Source of the DNA: Panulirus ornatus
Lineage: Eukaryota > Arthropoda > Malacostraca > Decapoda > Palinuridae
Assembly (NCBI RefSeq): GCF_036320965.1
Contig: NC_092228.1
Location: 11,755,262 to 11,819,261 of the forward strand
Length of the DNA stretch: 64,000 nucleotides
Reading direction: 5' to 3'
A program made the position numbers and the translations under genes. Below the pieces are notes generated by a model, which saw only the letters and a list, made by a program, of their open reading frames with translations, searched no databases and was not told the origin of the DNA. This document shows positions 20,513 through 35,837 of this stretch, one piece after another. How positions within the stretch are numbered: the first letter of the stretch is position 1; each line of letters opens with the position of its first letter.

Positions 20513-23500
20513 ATTAGCCTTGGATAATATTTGGCTCAGATTTTCAACTTCTTCAGATTTTAATGACAATCTGGTTATCAGTGCTATTCTATATAGGGAT
20601 TAAGGATATCGAGTCAAAAGACTGCATTTCGTAAAATTAAGCACTTAATCACATACTCAATATTAATTATAATCATATTAATATGCTAATTACTCGACTA
20701 ATTACACGAAATTTAAGGTTTTGACCACAGATTCTTACTCAGCAGAGGTAAAAGTATCTATGCTGAAATTTTGAGGAAAATCTATTTTTTCCAAAAAAAT
20801 CAAGAAAAATCCAAGGATAATATTTGGCTCAGATTTTCAACTTGTTCAGATTTTAATGAAAATCTGGTTATTAGTGCTATTCTAAATCGTGATTAGGGAA
20901 ATCGAGTCAAAAGATTGCATTTTGTAAAATTAAGCGCTTAATTACATACTTAATATTAATTATTATATTAATATGCTAATTACTCGACTAATTACACGAA
21001 TATTAAGATTTTGACCACAGGTTCTTATTCAGCAGAGGTAAAAGCATCTATGCTGAAATTTTGAGGAAAATTTATTTTTTCAAATAATCAAAAAAAATTA
21101 AAGGCTAATATTTGGATAATATTTGGCTCAGATTTTGAACTTGTTCAGATTTTAATGAAAACTTGGTTATCAGTGCTATTCAATAAGCTCAATAAGGATA
21201 TCGAGTCAAAAGACTGCATTTCGTAAAATTAAGCGCTTAATTACATAATTAATATAAATTATAATTATATTGATATGCTAATTACTCGACTAATTACACG
21301 AATTTTAAGGTTTTGACCACACAGTCTTATTCAGCAGAAGTAAAAGCATCTATGCTGAAATTTTGAGGAAAATCTATTCTTTCAAAAAAATCAAGAAAAA
21401 TCCAAGGATTATATTTGGCTCAGATTTTCAACTTGTTTAGATTTAAATGAAAACCTGGTTATCAGTGCTACTCTATATTGGGATCAAGGATATCGAGTCA
21501 AAAGACTGCATTTCGTAAAATTAAGCGCTTACTTACATACTTAATATTAATTATAATTATATTAATATACTAATTACTCTACTAATCACACGAATTTTAA
21601 GGTTTTGGCCACAGATTCTTATTCAGCAGAGGTAAAAGCATCTATGCTGAAATTTTGTGAAAAATCTAATTTTTCAAAAAAATAAAAAAAATCCAAGACT
21701 CAGATTTTCCACTTGTTCAGATTTTAATGAAAACCTGGTTATCAGTGCTATACTATGAGCTCAATAAGTATATCGAGTCAAAAGACTGCATTTCGTAAAA
21801 TTAAGCGCTTGATTACATACTTAATATAAATTATAATTATATTGATATGCTAATTACTCGACTAATTACACGAATTTTAAGGTTTTGACCACAGTTTCTT
21901 ATTCAGCAGAAGTAAAAGCATATATGCTGAAATTTTGAGGAAAATCTATTTTTTCAAAAAAATCAAGAAAAATCAAAGGATAATCCATGGATAATATTTG
22001 GCTCAGCTTTTCAACTTGCTTAGATTTTAATGAAAACCAAGTTATCAGTGCTATTCTATATGCTCGTTAAGGAAATCGAGTCAAAAGACTGCATTTCGTA
22101 AAATTAAGAGCTTAATTACATACTTAATATTAATTATAATTCATATGCTAATTACTCTACTAATTACACGAATTTTAAGGTTTTGACCACAGATTCTTAT
22201 TCAGCAGAGGTAAAAGCATCTATGCTGAAAATTTGAGGAAAATCTATTTTTTCAAAAAAACCAAGAAAAATCCAAGACTCAGATTTTCAACTTGTTCAGA
22301 TTTTAATGAAAACCTGGTTGTCAGTGCTATTCTATAAGCTCAATAAGGATATCGAGTCAAAAGACTGCATTTCGTAAAATTAAGCGCTTAATTACATACT
22401 TAACATAAATTATAATCATATTGATATGCTAATTACTCGACTAATTACGCGAATTTCAGGGTTTTGACCACACAGTCTTATTCAGCAGAGGTAAAAGCAT
22501 CTATGCTGAAATTTTGAGGAAAATCTATTTTTTCAAAAAAAGAAAATTTTTGGATATTTGGCTCAGATTTTCAACTTGTTCAGATTTAAATGAAAACCTG
22601 GTTATCAGTGCTACTCTATATTGGGATTAAGGATATCGAGTCAAAAGACTGCATTTCGTAAAATTAAGCGCTTAATTACATACTTAATATTAATTATAAT
22701 TATATAAATGCTAATTACTCTACTAATTATACGAATTTTAAGGTTTTGACCACAGATGCTTATTCAGCAGAGGTAAAAGCATCTATGCTGAAATTTTGTG
22801 GAAAATTTATTTTTTAAAAAAAATCAAGAAAAATCCAAGACTCAGATTTTCAACTTGTTCAGATTTTGATGAAAACCTGCTTATCAGTGCTATTCTATAA
22901 GCTCAATAAGGATATCGAGTCAAAAGACTGCATTTCGTAAAATTAAGCGCTTAATTACATACTTAATATAAATTATGATTATATTAATATGCTAATTACT
23001 CGACTAATTACACGAATTTAAAGGATTTGACCACAGATTCTTATTCAGCAGAGGTAAAAGCATCTATGCTGAAATTTTGAGGAAAATCCAATTTTTCAAA
23101 AAAAGAAAAATTTTGGATATTTGGCTCAGATTTTCAACTTGTTCAGATTTAAATGAAAACCTGGTTATCAGTGCTACTCTATATTGGGATTAAGGATATC
23201 GAGTCAAAAGACTGCATTTCGTAAAATTAAGCGCTTAATTACATACTTAATATTAATTATAATTATATAAATGCTAATTACTCTACTAATTATACGAATT
23301 TTAAGGTTTTGACCACAGATTCTTATTCAGCAGAGGTAAAAGCATCTATGCTGAAATTTTGAGGAAAATCTATTTTTTCAAAAAAAATCAAGAAAAATCC
23401 AAGACTCAGATTTTCAACTTGTTCAGATTTTAATGAAAACCTGGTTATCAGTGCTATTCTATAAGCTCAATAAGGATATCGAGTCAAAAGACTGCATTTC

Positions 23501-26500
23501 GTAAAATTAAGCGCTTAATTACATACTTAATATAAATTATAATTATATTGATATGCTAATTACTCGACTAATTACACGAATTTTAGGGTTTTGACCACAC
23601 AGTCTTATTCAGCAGAGGTAAAAGCATCTATGCTGAAATTTTGAGGAAAATCTATTTTTTCAAAAATATCAAGAAAAATTTTGGATATTTGGCTCAGATT
23701 TCCAACTTGTTCAGATTTAAATGAAAACCTGGTTATCAGTGCTACTCTATATTGGGATTAAGGATATCGAGTCAAAAGACTGCATTTCGTAAAATTAAGC
23801 GCTTAATTACATACTTAATATTAATTATAATTATATGAATATGCTAATTACTCTACTAATTATACGAATTTTAAGGTTTTGACCACAGATGCTTATTCAG
23901 CAGAGGTAAAAGCATCTATGCTGAAATTTTGTGGAAAATTTATTTTTTCAAAAAAATCAAGAAAAATCCAAGACTCAGATTTTCAACTTGTTCAGATTTT
24001 GATGAAAACCTGCTTATCAGTGCTATTCTATAAGCTCAATAAGGATATCGAGTCAAAAGACTGCATTTCGTAAAATTAAGCGCTTAATTACATACTTAAT
24101 ATAAATTATGATTATATTAATATGCTAATTACTCGACTAATTACACGAATTTTAAGGTTTTGACCACAGATTCTTATTCAGCAGAGGTAAAAGCATCTAT
24201 GCTGAAATTTTGAGGAAAATCTATTTTTTCAAAAAAATCAAGATTTTCAACTTGTTTAGATTTTAATGAAAACCTGGTTATCAGTGCTATTCTATATGCT
24301 CGTTAAGGAATTCTAGTCAAAAGACTGCATTTCGTAAAATTAAGAGCTTAATTACATACTTAATATTAATTATAATTATATAATATGCTAATTACTCTAC
24401 TAATTACACGAATTTTAAGGTTTTGACCACAGATTCTTATTCAGCAGAGGTAAAAGCATCTATGCTGAAATTTTGAGGAAAATCTATTTTTTCAAAAAAA
24501 AACCAAGAAAAATCCAAGACTCAGATTTTCAACTTGTTCAGATTTTAATGAAAACCTGGTTATCAGTGCTATTCTATAAGCTCAATAAGGATATCGAGTC
24601 AAAAGACTGCATTTCGTAAAATTAAGAGCTTAATTACATACTTAATAAAATTATAAATATATTGATATGCTAATTACTCGACTAATTACACGAATTTTAA
24701 GGTTTTGACCACAGATTCTTATTCAGCAGAGGTAAAAGCATCTATGCTGAAATTTTGAGGAAAATCTATTTTTTCAAAAAAATCAAGAAAAATTCAAGGC
24801 TATAACTGGATAATATTTGGCTCAGATTTTCAACTTGTTCAGATTTAAATGAAAACCTGGTTATCAGTGCTACTCTATATTGGGATTAAGGATATCGAGT
24901 CAAAAGACTGCATTTCGTAAAATTAAGCGCTTAATTACATACTTAATATTAATTATAATTATATTAATATGCTAATTACTCTACTAATTACACGAATTTT
25001 AAGGTTTTGACCACAGATTCTTATTCAGCAGAGGTAAAAGCATCTATGCTGAAATTTTGTGGAAAATTTATTTTTTCAAAAAAATCAAGAAAAATCCAAG
25101 ACTCAGATTTTCAACTTGTTCAGATTTTAATGAAAACTTGGTTATCAGTGCTATTCTATAAGCTCAATAAGGATATCGAGTCAAAAGACTGCATTTCGTA
25201 AAATTAAGCGCTTAATTACATACTTAATATAAATTATAATTATATTGATATGCTAATTACTCGACTAATTACACGAATTTTAAGGTTTTGACCACAGATT
25301 CTTATTCAGCAGAGGTAAAAGCATCTATGCTGAAATTTTGAGGAAAATCTATTTTTTCAAAAAAATCAAGAAAAATCCAAGGCTATACTGGATAATATTT
25401 GGCTCAGATTTTCAACTTGTTCAGATTTAAATGAAAACCTGGTTATCAGTGCTACTCTATATTGGGATTAAGGATATCGAGTCAAAAGACTGCATTTCGT
25501 AAAATTAAGCGCTTAATTACATACTTAATATTAATTATAATTATATTATGCTAATTACTCTACTAATTACACGAATTTTAAGGTTTTGACCACAGATTCT
25601 TATTCAGCAGAGGTAAAAGCATCTATGTTGAAATTTTGAGGAAAATTTATTTTTTCAAAAAAATCAAGAAAAATCCAAGACTCAGATTTTCAACTTGTTC
25701 AGATTTTAATGAAAACTTGGTTATCAGTGCTATTCTATAAGCTCAATAAGGATATCGAGTCAAAAGACTGCATTTCGTAAAATTAAGCGCTTAATTACAT
25801 ACTTAATATAAATTATAATTATATTGATATGCTAATTACTCGACTAATTACACGAATTTTAAAGTTTTGACCACAGATTCTTATTCAGCAGAGGTAAAAG
25901 CATCTATGTTGAAATTTTGAGGAAAATTTATTTTTTCAAGAAAATCAAGAAATATCCAAGACTCAGATTTTCAACTTGTTCAGATTTTAATGAAAACTTG
26001 GTTATCAGTGCTATTCGATAAGCTCAATAAGGATATCGAGTCAAAAGACTGCATTTCGTAAAATTAAGCGCTTAATTACATACTTAATATAAATTAAAAT
26101 TATATTGATATGCTAATTACTCGAATAATCACACGAATTTTAAGGTTTTGACCACAGATTCTTATTCAGCAGAGGATAATATTTGGCTCAGATTTTCAAC
26201 TTGTTTAGATTTTAATGAAAACCTGGTTATCAGTGCTATTCTATATGCTCGTTAACGAAATCGAGTCAAAAGACTGCATTTCGTAAAATTAAGAGCTTAA
26301 TTACATACTTAATATTAATTATAACTATATTATGCTAATCTCTCTACTAATTACACGAATTTCAAGGTTTTGACCACAGATTGTTATTCAGCAGAGGGAA
26401 AAGCATCTATGCTGAAATTTTGAGGAAAATTTATTTTTTCAAAAAAATCAAGAAAAATCCAAGACTCAGATTTTCAACTTGTTCAGATTTTAATGAAAAC

Positions 26501-29500
26501 CTGGTTATTAATGCTATTCTATAAGCTCAATAAGGATATCGAGTCAAAAGACTGCATTTCGTAAAATTAAGTGCTTAATTACATACTTAATATAAATTAT
26601 AAATATATTGATATGCTAATTACTCGACTAATTACACGAATTTTAGGGTTTTGACAACAGATTCTTATTCAGCAGAGGAAAAAGCATCTATGCTGAAATT
26701 TTGAGGAAAATCTATTCTTTCAAAAAAATCAAGAAAAATCCAAGACTAGGATAATATTTGGATCAGATTTTCAACTTGTTCAGATTTAAATGAAAACCTG
26801 GTTATCAGTGCTACTCTATATTGGGATTAAGGATATCGAGTCAAAAGACTGCATTTCGTAAAATTAAGCGCTTAATTACATACTTAATATTAATTATAAT
26901 TATATTGATATGCTAATTACTCTACTAATTACACGAATTTTAAGGTTTTGACAACAGATTCTTATTCAGCAGAGGTAAAAGCATCTATGCTGAAATTTTG
27001 AGGAAAATCTATTTTTTCAAAAAAATCAAGAAAAATTCAAGGCTATACTTGATAATATTTGGCTCAGATTTTCAACTTGTTCAGATTTAAATGAAAACCT
27101 GGTTATCAGTGCTACTCTATATTGGGATTAAGGATATCGAGTCAAAATACTGCATTTCGTAAAATTAAGCGCTTAATTACATACTTAATATAAATTATAA
27201 TCATATTGATATGCTATTTACTCGACTAATTACATGAATTTTAAGGTTTTGACCACAGTTTCTTTTCAGCAGAGGTAAAAGCATCTATGCTGAAATTTTG
27301 AGGAAAATCTATTTTTTTCAAAATAGATAAAATTTGATAATATTTGGCTCGATTTTCAACTTGTTAGATTTTAATGAAAACCTGGTTATCAGTGCTATTC
27401 TATATGCTCGTTAAGGATATCGAGTCAAAAGACTGCATTTCGTAAAATTAAGAGCTTAATTACATACTTAATGTTAATCATAATTATATTAATATGCTAT
27501 TTACTAGACTAATTACATGAATCTTAAGGTTTTGACCACAGATTCTTATTCAGCAGAGGTAAAAGCATCTATGCTGAAAGTTTGAGGAAAATCTATTTTT
27601 TTCAAAAAATCACCTTGGATAATATTTGGCTCAGATCTTCAACTTGTTCAGATTTTAGTGAAAACCTGGTTATCAGTGCTATTCTATATGCTCATTAGGG
27701 TAAACGAGTCAGACTGAATTTCGTAAAATTAAGCGCTTAATTACATATTTAATATTAATTATAATTATATTAATATGCTAATTACTAGACTAATAACACG
27801 AATTTTAAGGTTTTGACCAGAGATTCTTATTGAACAGAGGGAAAAGCATCTATGCTGAAATTTTGAGAAAAATCTATTTTCAAAAAAAAAAAAAAAAAAA
27901 AAATCAAGAAAAATCCAAGGCCTTGGATAATATTTGGCTCAGATTTTCAACTTGTTCAGATTTAAATGAAAACCTGGTTATCAGTGCTACTCTATATTGG
28001 GATTAAGGATACCGAGTCAAAAGACTGCATTTCGTAAACTTAAGCACTTAATTACATACTTAATATTAATTATAATTATATTATGCTAATTACTCTACTA
28101 ATTACACGAATTTTAAGGTTTTGACCACAGATTCTTATTCAGCAGAGGTAAAAGCATCTATGTTGAAATTTTGAGGAAAATTTATTTTTTCAAAAAAATC
28201 AAGAAAAATCCAAGACTCAGATTTTCAACTTGTTCAGATTTTAATGAAAACTTGGTTATCAGTGCTATTCTATAAGCTCAATAAGGATATCGAGTCAAAA
28301 GACTGCATTTCGTAAAATTAAGCGCTTAATTACATACTTAATATAAATTATAATTATATTGATATGCTAATTACTCGACTAATTACACGAATTTTAAGGT
28401 TTTGACCACAGATTCTTATTCAGCAGAGGTAAAAGCATCTATGCTGAAAGTTTGAGGAAAATCTATTTTTTCAAAAAAATCAAGAAAAATCCAAGGCTAT
28501 AGCCTGGGATAATATTTGGCTCAGATTTTCAACTTGTTCAGATTTAAATGAAAACCTGGTTATCAGTGCTACTCTATATTGGGATTAAGGATATCGAGTC
28601 AAAAGACTGCATTTCGTAAAATTAAGCGATTAATTACATACTTAATATTAATTATAATTATATTAATATGCTAATTACTCTACTAATTACACGAATTTTA
28701 AGGTTTTGACCACAGATTCTTATTCAGCAGAGGTAAAAGCATCTATGCTGAAATTTTGTGGAAAATTTATTTTTTCAAAAAAATCAAGAAAAATCCAAGA
28801 CTCAGATTTTCAACTTGTTCAGATTTTAATGAAAACTGGTTATCAGTGCTATTCTATAAGCTCAATAAGGATATAGAGTCAAAAGACTGCATTTCGTAAA
28901 ATTAAGCGCTTAATTACATACTTAATATAAATTATAATTATATTGATATGCTAATTACTCGACTAATTACACGAATTTTAAGGTTTTGACCACAGATTCT
29001 TATTCAGCAGAGGTAAAAGCATCTATGCTGAAATTTTGAGGAAAATCTATTTTTTCAAAAAAATCAAGAAAAATCCAAGGATAATATTTGGCTCAGATTT
29101 TCAACTTGATCAGATTTTAATGAAAACCTGGTTATCAGTGCTACTCTATATGCTCATTAAGGAAATCGAATCAAAAGACTGCATTTCGTAAAATTAAGCG
29201 CTTAATTACATACTTAATATCAATTATATCAATATGCTAATTACTCGACTAATTACACTAATTTTATGATTTTGACCTCAGATTCTTATTGAACAGAGGT
29301 AAAAGAATCTATGCTGAAATTTTGAGGAAACTATTTACTCGAAAAAATCAAGATTTTCAACTTGTTTAGATTTGAATGAAAACCTGGTTATCAGTGCTAT
29401 TCTATATGCTCGTTAAGGATACCGAGTCAAAAGACTGCATTTCGTAGAATTAAGAGCTTAATTACATGCTTAATATTAATCATAATTATATTAATATGCT

Positions 29501-32500
29501 ATTTACTATACTAATTACATGAATCTTAAGGTTTTGACCACAGACTCTTATTCAGCAGAGGTAAAAGCATCTATGCTGAAAGTTTGAGGAAAATCTATTT
29601 TTTCAAAAAAATCAAGAAAAATCTAAGGCTATAGTATACCTTCGATATTATTTGGCTCAGATTTTCAACTTGTTTGGATTTTAATGAAAACCTGGTTATC
29701 AGTGCTATTCTATATGCTCATTAGGGAAATCGAGTCAAGACTGCATTTCGTAAAATTAAGCGCTTAATTACATACTTAATATTAATTATAATTATATTAT
29801 GCTAATTACTCTACTAATTACACGAATTTTAAGGTTTTGACCACAGATTCTTATTCAGCAGAGGTAAAAGCATCTATGCTGAAATTTTGTGGAAAATTTA
29901 TTTTTTCAAAAAAATCAAGAATCCAAGACTCAGATTTTCAACTTGTTCAGATTTTAATGAAAACTTGGTTATCAGTGCTATTCTATAAGCTCAATAAGGA
30001 TATCGAGTCAAAAGACTGCATTTCGTAAAATTAAGCGCTTAATTACATACTTAATATAAATTATAATTATATTGATATGCTAATTACTCGACTAATTACA
30101 CGAATTTTAAGGTTTTGACCACACATTCTAATTCAGCAGAGGTAAAAGCATCTATGCTGAAAGTTTGAGGAAAATCTATTTTTTCAAAAAAATCAAGAAA
30201 AATATCCAAGACTCAGATTTTCAACTTGTTCAGATTTTAATGAAAACTTGGTTATCAGTGCTATTCTATAAGCTCAATAAGGATATAGAGTCAAAAGACT
30301 GCATTTAGTAAAATTAAGCGCTTAATTACATACTTAATACAAATTATAATTATATTGATATGCTAATTACTCGACTAATTACACGAATTTTAAGGTTTTG
30401 ACCACACATTCTTATTCAGCAGAGGTAAAAGCATCTATGCTGAAAGTTTGAGGAAAATCTATTTTTTCAAAAAAATAGAGAAAAATCCAAGGCAATAGCC
30501 TGGGATAATATTTGGCTCAGATTTTCAACTTGTTCAGATTTAAATGAAAACCTGGTTTTCAGTGCTACTCTATATTGGGATCAAGGATATCGAGTCAAAA
30601 GACTGCATTTCGTAAAATTAAGCGCTTAATTACATACTTAATATTAATTATAATTATATCAATATACTAATTACTCTACTAATTACACGAATTTTAAGGT
30701 TTTGGCCACAGATTCTTATTCAGCAGAGGTAAAATCATCTATGTTGAAATTTTGAGGAAAATTTATTTTTTCAAAAAAATCAAGAAAAATCCAAGACTCA
30801 GATTTTCAACTTGTTCAGATTTTAATGAAAACCTGGTTATCAGTGCTATTCTATAAGCTCAATAAGGATATCGAGTCAAAAGACTGCATTTCGTAAAATT
30901 AAGCGCTTAATTACATACTTAATATAAATTATAATCATATTGATATGTTATTTACTCGACTAATTACACGAATTTTAAGGTTTTGACCACAGTTTCTTTT
31001 TCAGCAGAGGTAAAAGCATGTATGCTGAAATTTTGAGGAAAATCTATTTTTTTCAAAATAGATAATATTTGGGATAATATTTGGCTCGGATTTTCAACTT
31101 GTTTAGATTTTAATGAAAACCAGGTTATCAATGCTATTCTATATGGTCGTTACGGAAATCGCGTCAAAAGACTGCATTTCGTAAAATTAAGAGCATAATT
31201 ACATACTTAATATTAATTACAATTATATGCTAATTACTCTACTAATTACATGAATTTTAAGGTTGTGACAACAGATTCTTTTTCAGCAGAGGTAAAAGCA
31301 TCTATGCTGACATTTTGTGGAAAATTTATTTTTTCAAAAAAATCAAGAAAAATCCAAGACTCAGATTTTCAACTTGTTCAGATTTTAATGAAAACTTGGT
31401 TATCAGTGCTATTCTATAAGCTCAATAAGGATATCGAGTCAAAAGACTGCATTTCGTAAAATTAAGCGCTTAATTACATACTTAATATAAATTATAATTA
31501 TATTGATATGCTAATTACTCGACTAATTACACGATTTTTAAGGTTTTGACCACAGATTCTTATTCAGCAGAGGTAAAAGCATCTATGCTGAAAGTTTGAG
31601 GAAAATGTATTTTTTCAAAAAAAATCAAGAAAAATCCAAGGATATATAGCCTTGGATAATATTTGGCTCAGGTTTTCAACTTGTTCAGATTTAAATGAAA
31701 ACCTGGTTATCAGTGCTACTCTATATTGGGATTAAGGATATCGAGTCAAAAGACTACATTTCGTAAAATTAAGCGATTAATTACATACTTAATATTAATT
31801 ATAATTATATTAATATGCTAATTACTCTACTAATTACACGAATTTTAAGGTTTTGACCACAGATTCTTATTCAGCAGAGGTAAAAGCATCTATGCTGACA
31901 TTTTGTGGAAAATTTATTTTTTCAAAAAAATCAAGAAATATCCAAGACTCAGATTTTCAACTTGTTCAGATTTTAATGAAAACTTGGTTATCAGTGCTAT
32001 TCTATAAGCTCAATAAGGATATAGAGTCAAAAGACTGCATTTCGTAAAATTAAGCGTTTAATTACATACTTAATACAAATTATAATTATATTGATATGCT
32101 AATTACTCGACTAATTACACGAATTTTAAGGTTTTGACCACAGATTCTTATTCAGCAGAGGTAAAAGCATCTATGCTGAAAGTTTGAGGAAAATCTATTT
32201 TTTCAAAAAAATCAAGAAAAATCCAAGGCTATAGCTCAGATTTTCAACTTGTTCAGATTTAAATGAAAACCTGGTTATCAGTGCTACTCTATATTGGGAT
32301 TAAGGATATCGAGTCAAAAGACTGCATTTCGTAAAATTAAGCGATTAATTACATACTTAATATTAATTATAATTATATTAATATGCTAATTACTCTACTA
32401 ATTACACGAATTTTAAGGTTTTGACCACAGATTCTTATTCAGCAGAGGTAAAAGCATCTATGCTGAAATTTTGTGGAAAATTTATTTTTTCAAAAAAATC

Positions 32501-35500
32501 AAGAAAAATCCAAGACTCAGATTTTCAACTTGTTCAGATTTTAATGAAAACTTGGTTATCAGTGCTATTCTATAAGCTCAATAAGGATATCGAGTCAAAA
32601 GACTGCATTTCGTAAAATTAAGCGCTTAATTACATACTTAATATAAATTATAATTATATTGATATGCTAATTACTCGACTAATTACACGAATTTTAAGGT
32701 TTTGACCACAGATTCTTATTCAGCAGAGGTAAAAGCATCTATGCTGAAATTTGAGGAAAATCTATTTTTTCAAAAAAATCAAGAAAAATCCAAGACTCAG
32801 ATTTTCAACTTGTTCAGATTTTAATGAAAACCTGGTTATCAGTGCTATTCTATAAGCTCAATAAGGATATCGAGTCAAAAAGACTGCATTTCGTAAAATT
32901 AAGCGCTTAATTACATACTTAATATAAATTATAATCATATTGATATGTTATTTACTCGACTAATTACACGAATTTTAAGGTTTTGACCACAGTTTCTTTT
33001 TCAGCAGAGGTAAAAGCATGTATGCTGAAATTTGAGGAAAATCTATTTTTTTCAAAATAGATAATATTTGGGATAATATTTGGCTCGGATTTTCAACTTG
33101 TTTAGATTTTAATGAAAACCAGGTTATCAATGCTATTCTATATGGTCGTTACGGAAATCGCGTCAAAAGACTGCATTTCGTAAAATTAAGAGCATAATTA
33201 CATACTTAATATTAATTACAATTATATGCTAATTACTCTACTAATTACATGAATTTTAAGGTTTTGACCACAGATTCTTATTCAGCAGAGGTAAAAGCAT
33301 CTATGCTGAAATTTTGAGGAAAATTTATTTTTTCAAAAAAATCAAGAAAAATCCAAGACTCAGATTTTCAACTTGTTCAGATTTTAATGAAAACCTGGTT
33401 ATCAGTGCTATTCTATAAGCTCAATAAGGATATCGAGTCAAAAGACTGCATTTCGTAAAATTAAGCGCTTAATTACATACTTAATATAAATTATAATCAT
33501 ATTGATATGCTATTTACTCGACTAATTACACGAATTTTAAGGTTTTGACCACAGTTTCTTTTTCAGCAGAGGTAAAAGCATCTATGCTGAAATTTTGAGG
33601 AAAATCTATTTTTTCAAAAATAGATATATTTGGGATAATATTTGGCTCGGATTTTCAACTTGTTTAGATTTTAATGAAAACCAGGTTATCAATGCTATTC
33701 TATATGGTCGTTACGGAAATCGCGTCAAAAGACTGCATTTCGTAAAATTAAGAGCTTAATTACATACTTAATATTAATTATAATTATATTAATATGCTAA
33801 TTACTCTACTAATTACACGAATTTTAAGGTTTTGACCACAGATTCTTATTCAGCAGAGGTAAAAGCATCTATGCTGAAATTTTGTGGAAAATTTATTTTT
33901 TCAAAAAAATCAAGAAAAATCCAAGACTCAGATTTTCAACTTGTTCAGATTTTAATGAAAACTTGGTTATCAGTGCTATTCTATAAGCTCAATAAGGATA
34001 TCGAGTCAAAAGACTGCATTTCGTAAAATTAAGCGCTTAATTACATACTTAATATAAATTATAATTATATTGATATGCTAATTACTCGACTAATTACACG
34101 AATTTTAAGGTTTTGACCACAGATTCTTATTCAGCAGAGGTAAAAGCATCTATGCTGAAAGTTTGAGGAAAATCTATTTTTTCAAAAAAATCAAGAAAAA
34201 TCCAAGGCTATAGCCTGGATAATATTTGGCTCAGATTTTCAACTTGTTCAGATTTAAATGAAAACCTGGTTATCAGTGCTACTCTATATTGGGATTAAGG
34301 ATATCGAGTCAAAAGACTGCATTTCGTAAAATTAAGCGCTTAATTACATACTTAATATTAATTATAATTATATTAATATGCTAATTACTCTACTAATTAC
34401 ACGAATTTTAAGGTTTTGACCACAGATTCTTATTCAGCAGAGGTAAAAGCATCTATGCTGAAATTTTGAGGAAAATTATTTTTTCAAAAAAATCAAGAAA
34501 CATCCAAGACTCAGATTTTCAACTTGTTCAGATTTTAATGAAAACTTGGTTATCAGTGCTATTCTATAAGCTCAATAAGGATATCGAGTCAAAAGACTGC
34601 ATTTCGTAAAATTAAGCGCTTAATTACATACTTAATATAAATTATAATTATATTGATATGCTAATTACTCGACTAATTACACGAATTTTAAGGTTTTGAC
34701 CACAGATTCTTATTCAGCAGAGGTAAAAGCATCTATGCTGAAATTTTGAGGAAAATTTATTTTTTCAAAAAAATCAAGAAAAATCCAAGACTCAGATTTT
34801 CAACTTGTTCAGATTTTAATGAAAACCTGGTTATCAGTGCTATTCTATAAGCTCAATAAGGATATCGAGTCAAAAGACTGCATTTCGTAAAATTAAGCGC
34901 TTAATTACATACTTAATATAAATTATAATCATATTGATATGCTATTTACTCGACTAATTACATGAATTTTAAGGTTTTGACCACAGTTTCTTTTTCAGCA
35001 GAGGTAAAAGCATGTATGCTGAAATTTTGAGGAAAATCTATTTTTTTCAAAATAGATAATATTTGGGATAATATTTGGCTCGGATTTTCAACTTGTTTAG
35101 ATTTTAATGAAAACCAGGTTATCAATCCTATTCTATATGGTCGTTACGGAAATCGCGTCAAAAGACTGCATTTCGTAAAATTAAGAGCTTAATTACATAC
35201 TTAATATTAATTACAATTATATGCTAATTACTCTACTAATTACATGAATTTTAAGGTTTTGACAACAGATTCTTTTTCAGCAGAGGTAAAAGCATCTATG
35301 CTGACATTTTGTGGAAAATTTATTTTTTCAAAAAAATCAAGAAAAATCCAAGACTCAGATTTTCAACTTGTTCAGATTTTAATGAAAACTTGGTTATCAG
35401 TGCTATTCTATAAGCTCAATAAGGATATCGAGTCAAAAGACTGCATTTCGTAAAATTAAGCGCTTAATTACATACTTAATATAAATTATAATTATATTGA

Positions 35501-35837
35501 TATGCTAATTACTCGACTAATTACACGATTTTTAAGGTTTTGACCACAGATTCTTATTCAGCAGAGGTAAAAGCATCTATGCTGAAAGTTTGAGGAAAAT
35601 GTATTTTTTCAAAAAAAATCAAGAAAAATCCAAGCCTTGGATAATATTTGGCTCAGGTTTTCAACTTGTTCAGATTTAAATGAAAACCTGGTTATCAGTG
35701 CTACTCTATATTGGGATTAAGGATATCGAGTCAAAAGACTACATTTCGTAAAATTAAGCGATTAATTACATACTTAATATTAATTATAATTATATTAATA
35801 TGCTAATTACTCTACTAATTACACGAATTTTAAGGTT

